In this document: positions 62,709 to 64,000 of the stretch, one piece after another
How the letters are laid out: each line of letters starts with the position of its first letter
How positions within the stretch are numbered: the first letter of the stretch is position 1
Assembly (NCBI GenBank): GCA_009746045.1
Contig: RPFO01000648.1
Span: 124,001 to 188,000, forward strand
From: Mesostigma viride
Taxonomy: Eukaryota > Streptophyta > Mesostigmatophyceae > Mesostigmatales > Mesostigmataceae
Length of the DNA: 64,000 bases
Direction: 5' to 3'
The notes under the pieces: model-generated
What the model was told of the DNA's origin: nothing
The model's input: only the letters and a program-made list of their open reading frames with translations
Databases searched by the model: none
Program-made: the position numbers and the translations under genes

Positions 62709-64000
62709 CCCATAGTCCGGAAACTGGGCGATATATCGCCCAGTTTGACCCCCGGTGGCGCGGCGCTTAATTCCAGGAGCGCCGCGCCACCCGTGACGGA
62801 TGTCAGTTGTCCGGTGGGTCTGGGAACACTTAGGGACGAAGGTGATGCATAGGTTTGGGGGTAATATTCGCCATAGCCTGGTAATTACAACGTGTATTGA
62901 GAAAGTATCACGTGACTTTGGCGGGAAATTTTCACTCGCGCGCGCGCGTAACTAGATATGGCTGCCAGCGTGCCGTTGTCATGGAAATTTTCGTCTCGCG
63001 GCTTGTAACGGTTCAGAATGTTGCTCAGAATGATGATGCGTGATTTTCGTAGGTCAGGGGTGGCCAGATGTATAGCATTGGGAAAATACAGGTAGGGAAT
63101 TACTGATTTCTTGGTCGCCAGTACCAGATGAGTAATGGCACGTCATATTTGGATTTTCTTCTTATGGCCGGGCAGGCTTCGCCAGCCCGAGCACCCAGTT
63201 TTGGTACTGGACATCCGCAGCAGCGTCCCTGTGAATTCGGATGCGTTTATAGGTCATCTTTGCACAGAACATCAACCTGGTAATCATGGTGGATGCATGC
63301 ATTATCAGGCTATGGCGGCCTATGCCTGGAAAGCATTAGCCCGTGTGAGATATGAGGGTCCCGGCCAGCATAACCCGGAAAGGTCGTGATCGAGCCAGGT
63401 ACGGCAACGTGTTTGCATGTCGTTTGCACGGGAATCTGTCGTTTATGCATCCTTATTTCACGAGTGTATCAGTGCCTCTTGCAGCAGGTTTCCATGCCCG
63501 CTGTATGAGTGCTATTAGCCCCAAATCTGCTCAGTTTGTGGTGTTTCTTTGGAGGATGCCATTCCGTTGGTGCTGGTTTAGCAACTTCTTTGTTTTCCAG
63601 CACTTTTGACAGTCCTATGTGGCTGTATACAATGCATAAGTGTGTGGCAATTCATGGATAGCTGCATACGCGCGCGTAACCCACACACGTAAGTGAGCGG
63701 ATTATACAGGTCAGTTGGGCTATCCGTGCGGTCTGACCCAAGGAAAGCATGGTGGCACTATCTATTGACATTGTCCAACCCCAGAATAATTTTTTAGAAC
63801 CCTCCCTGCAGGGGTAAACTACTAAGGGGATTTCCCTTGCCTGAAAATGATCGTCTTTTGGCCAACTTTGACATTAAATATCTTGCAAGCCACTTTATAA
63901 ACTCATGATATTATTGCATATTCTGAAAGCCCTTGAAGTGTAGATATTCCTAGCACCTTGGTTGGGGGTATTTGGAGTTGTGGTCTATGAGTTATGATTT
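62709..64000 (+). mobile_element. Family A TTAA-type element, copy 4, running off the right edge
   Basis: It begins CCCATAGTCCGG after TTAA. A 26-base perfect palindrome lies at 62721-62746, and a GC-rich hairpin (GGCGCGGCGC...GCGCCGCGCC) follows at about 62755-62790. The body aligns with 33054-34790 without the hAT insertion. The last 85 bases hold the 'gaaagcccttgaagtgtaga' block that lies near the right terminus in other copies. An 84-codon frame (63135-63389) is open here but broken in copy 2, so I do not call it a gene. Confidence 0.7.

Noticed and set aside
63135..63389. 84-codon frame conserved between family A copies 3 and 4
   Set aside because: The similarity is fully explained by DNA identity, and the frame has stops in copy 2. 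No motif of a transposase.
1..64000. tRNA or rRNA genes
   Set aside because: No cloverleaf with A and B boxes or conserved rRNA core was recognised. A tRNAscan or Infernal run would be needed to exclude small RNA genes.

Overview
This window reads as nuclear DNA of a eukaryote, most likely a protist or alga. The evidence is GT-AG introns, split genes with 102-base symmetric exons, and a repeat load with no bacterial operons, Shine-Dalgarno sites or CRISPR. A green alga is my best guess: tyrosine-recombinase (YR) retroelements with split direct repeats were first described in Volvox (Kangaroo), coding parts are GC-rich, and TIR and ankyrin proteins occur in such genomes. I cannot exclude a haptophyte or another algal lineage. 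Almost the whole window is mobile DNA, much of it nested. Only two host-type loci are visible: an ankyrin-plus-TIR gene (26.2-28.1 kb, minus) and an ankyrin gene or gene relic (49.2-58.4 kb, minus).

Layout. 0-2 kb: fragments of non-LTR (LINE) elements. 2.27-10.72 kb: a complete Copia-type LTR element on the minus strand, with near-identical LTRs, a 5-bp target duplication, primer binding site, gag, zinc knuckles, integrase, a protease-like domain, RT and RNase H. 10.7-12.7 kb: no gene seen. 12.7-14.8 kb: a TTAA-flanked DNA-transposon family (called family A here) with a nested MITE. 15.4-19.2 kb: a LINE ORF2 whose RT frame is interrupted by two hAT-type MITEs with perfect 8-bp duplications. 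19.2-20.3 kb: another family A copy. 20.5-22 kb: LINE ORF1 relic. 22-25.6 kb: a split-direct-repeat element (family E) carrying a LINE insertion with an 11-bp duplication and a (CCCA)n tract. 26.2-28.1 kb: ANK-TIR gene. 28.1-33 kb: no gene, including a long G/T-rich minisatellite. 33-36.5 kb: family A copy with a third hAT MITE and YR-element ends. 36.7-41.4 kb: a DIRS/Kangaroo-like retroelement (gag, RT, RNase H, 2A-like motif, tyrosine recombinase). 42.1-45.5 kb: a second Copia-type element, 5'-truncated. 46.4-48.1 kb: half of a non-autonomous YR element and a family A end. 49.2-58.4 kb: ankyrin modules broken open by a family E element, a Penelope-like element and a second non-autonomous YR element. 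58.4-62.3 kb: more YR elements. 62.4-64 kb: a TTAA MITE abutting a family A copy that runs off the edge.

How it fits together. The DIRS/Kangaroo-like element supplies the only visible tyrosine recombinase. The four or five short elements with A-B-A-internal-B repeats are the expected non-autonomous partners of such an enzyme, though their dependence on this copy is inference. Several insertions can be checked inside the window, because an uninterrupted copy of the same sequence exists elsewhere in it. The most unusual signal is shared by the two Copia-type elements: a retropepsin-like domain lies between integrase and RT instead of before integrase, and the RT catalytic box is H-G-D-D instead of Y-V-D-D. 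Frame changes are frequent in nearly every element. Some may be real decay and some may be assembly indels, which I cannot separate from sequence alone.
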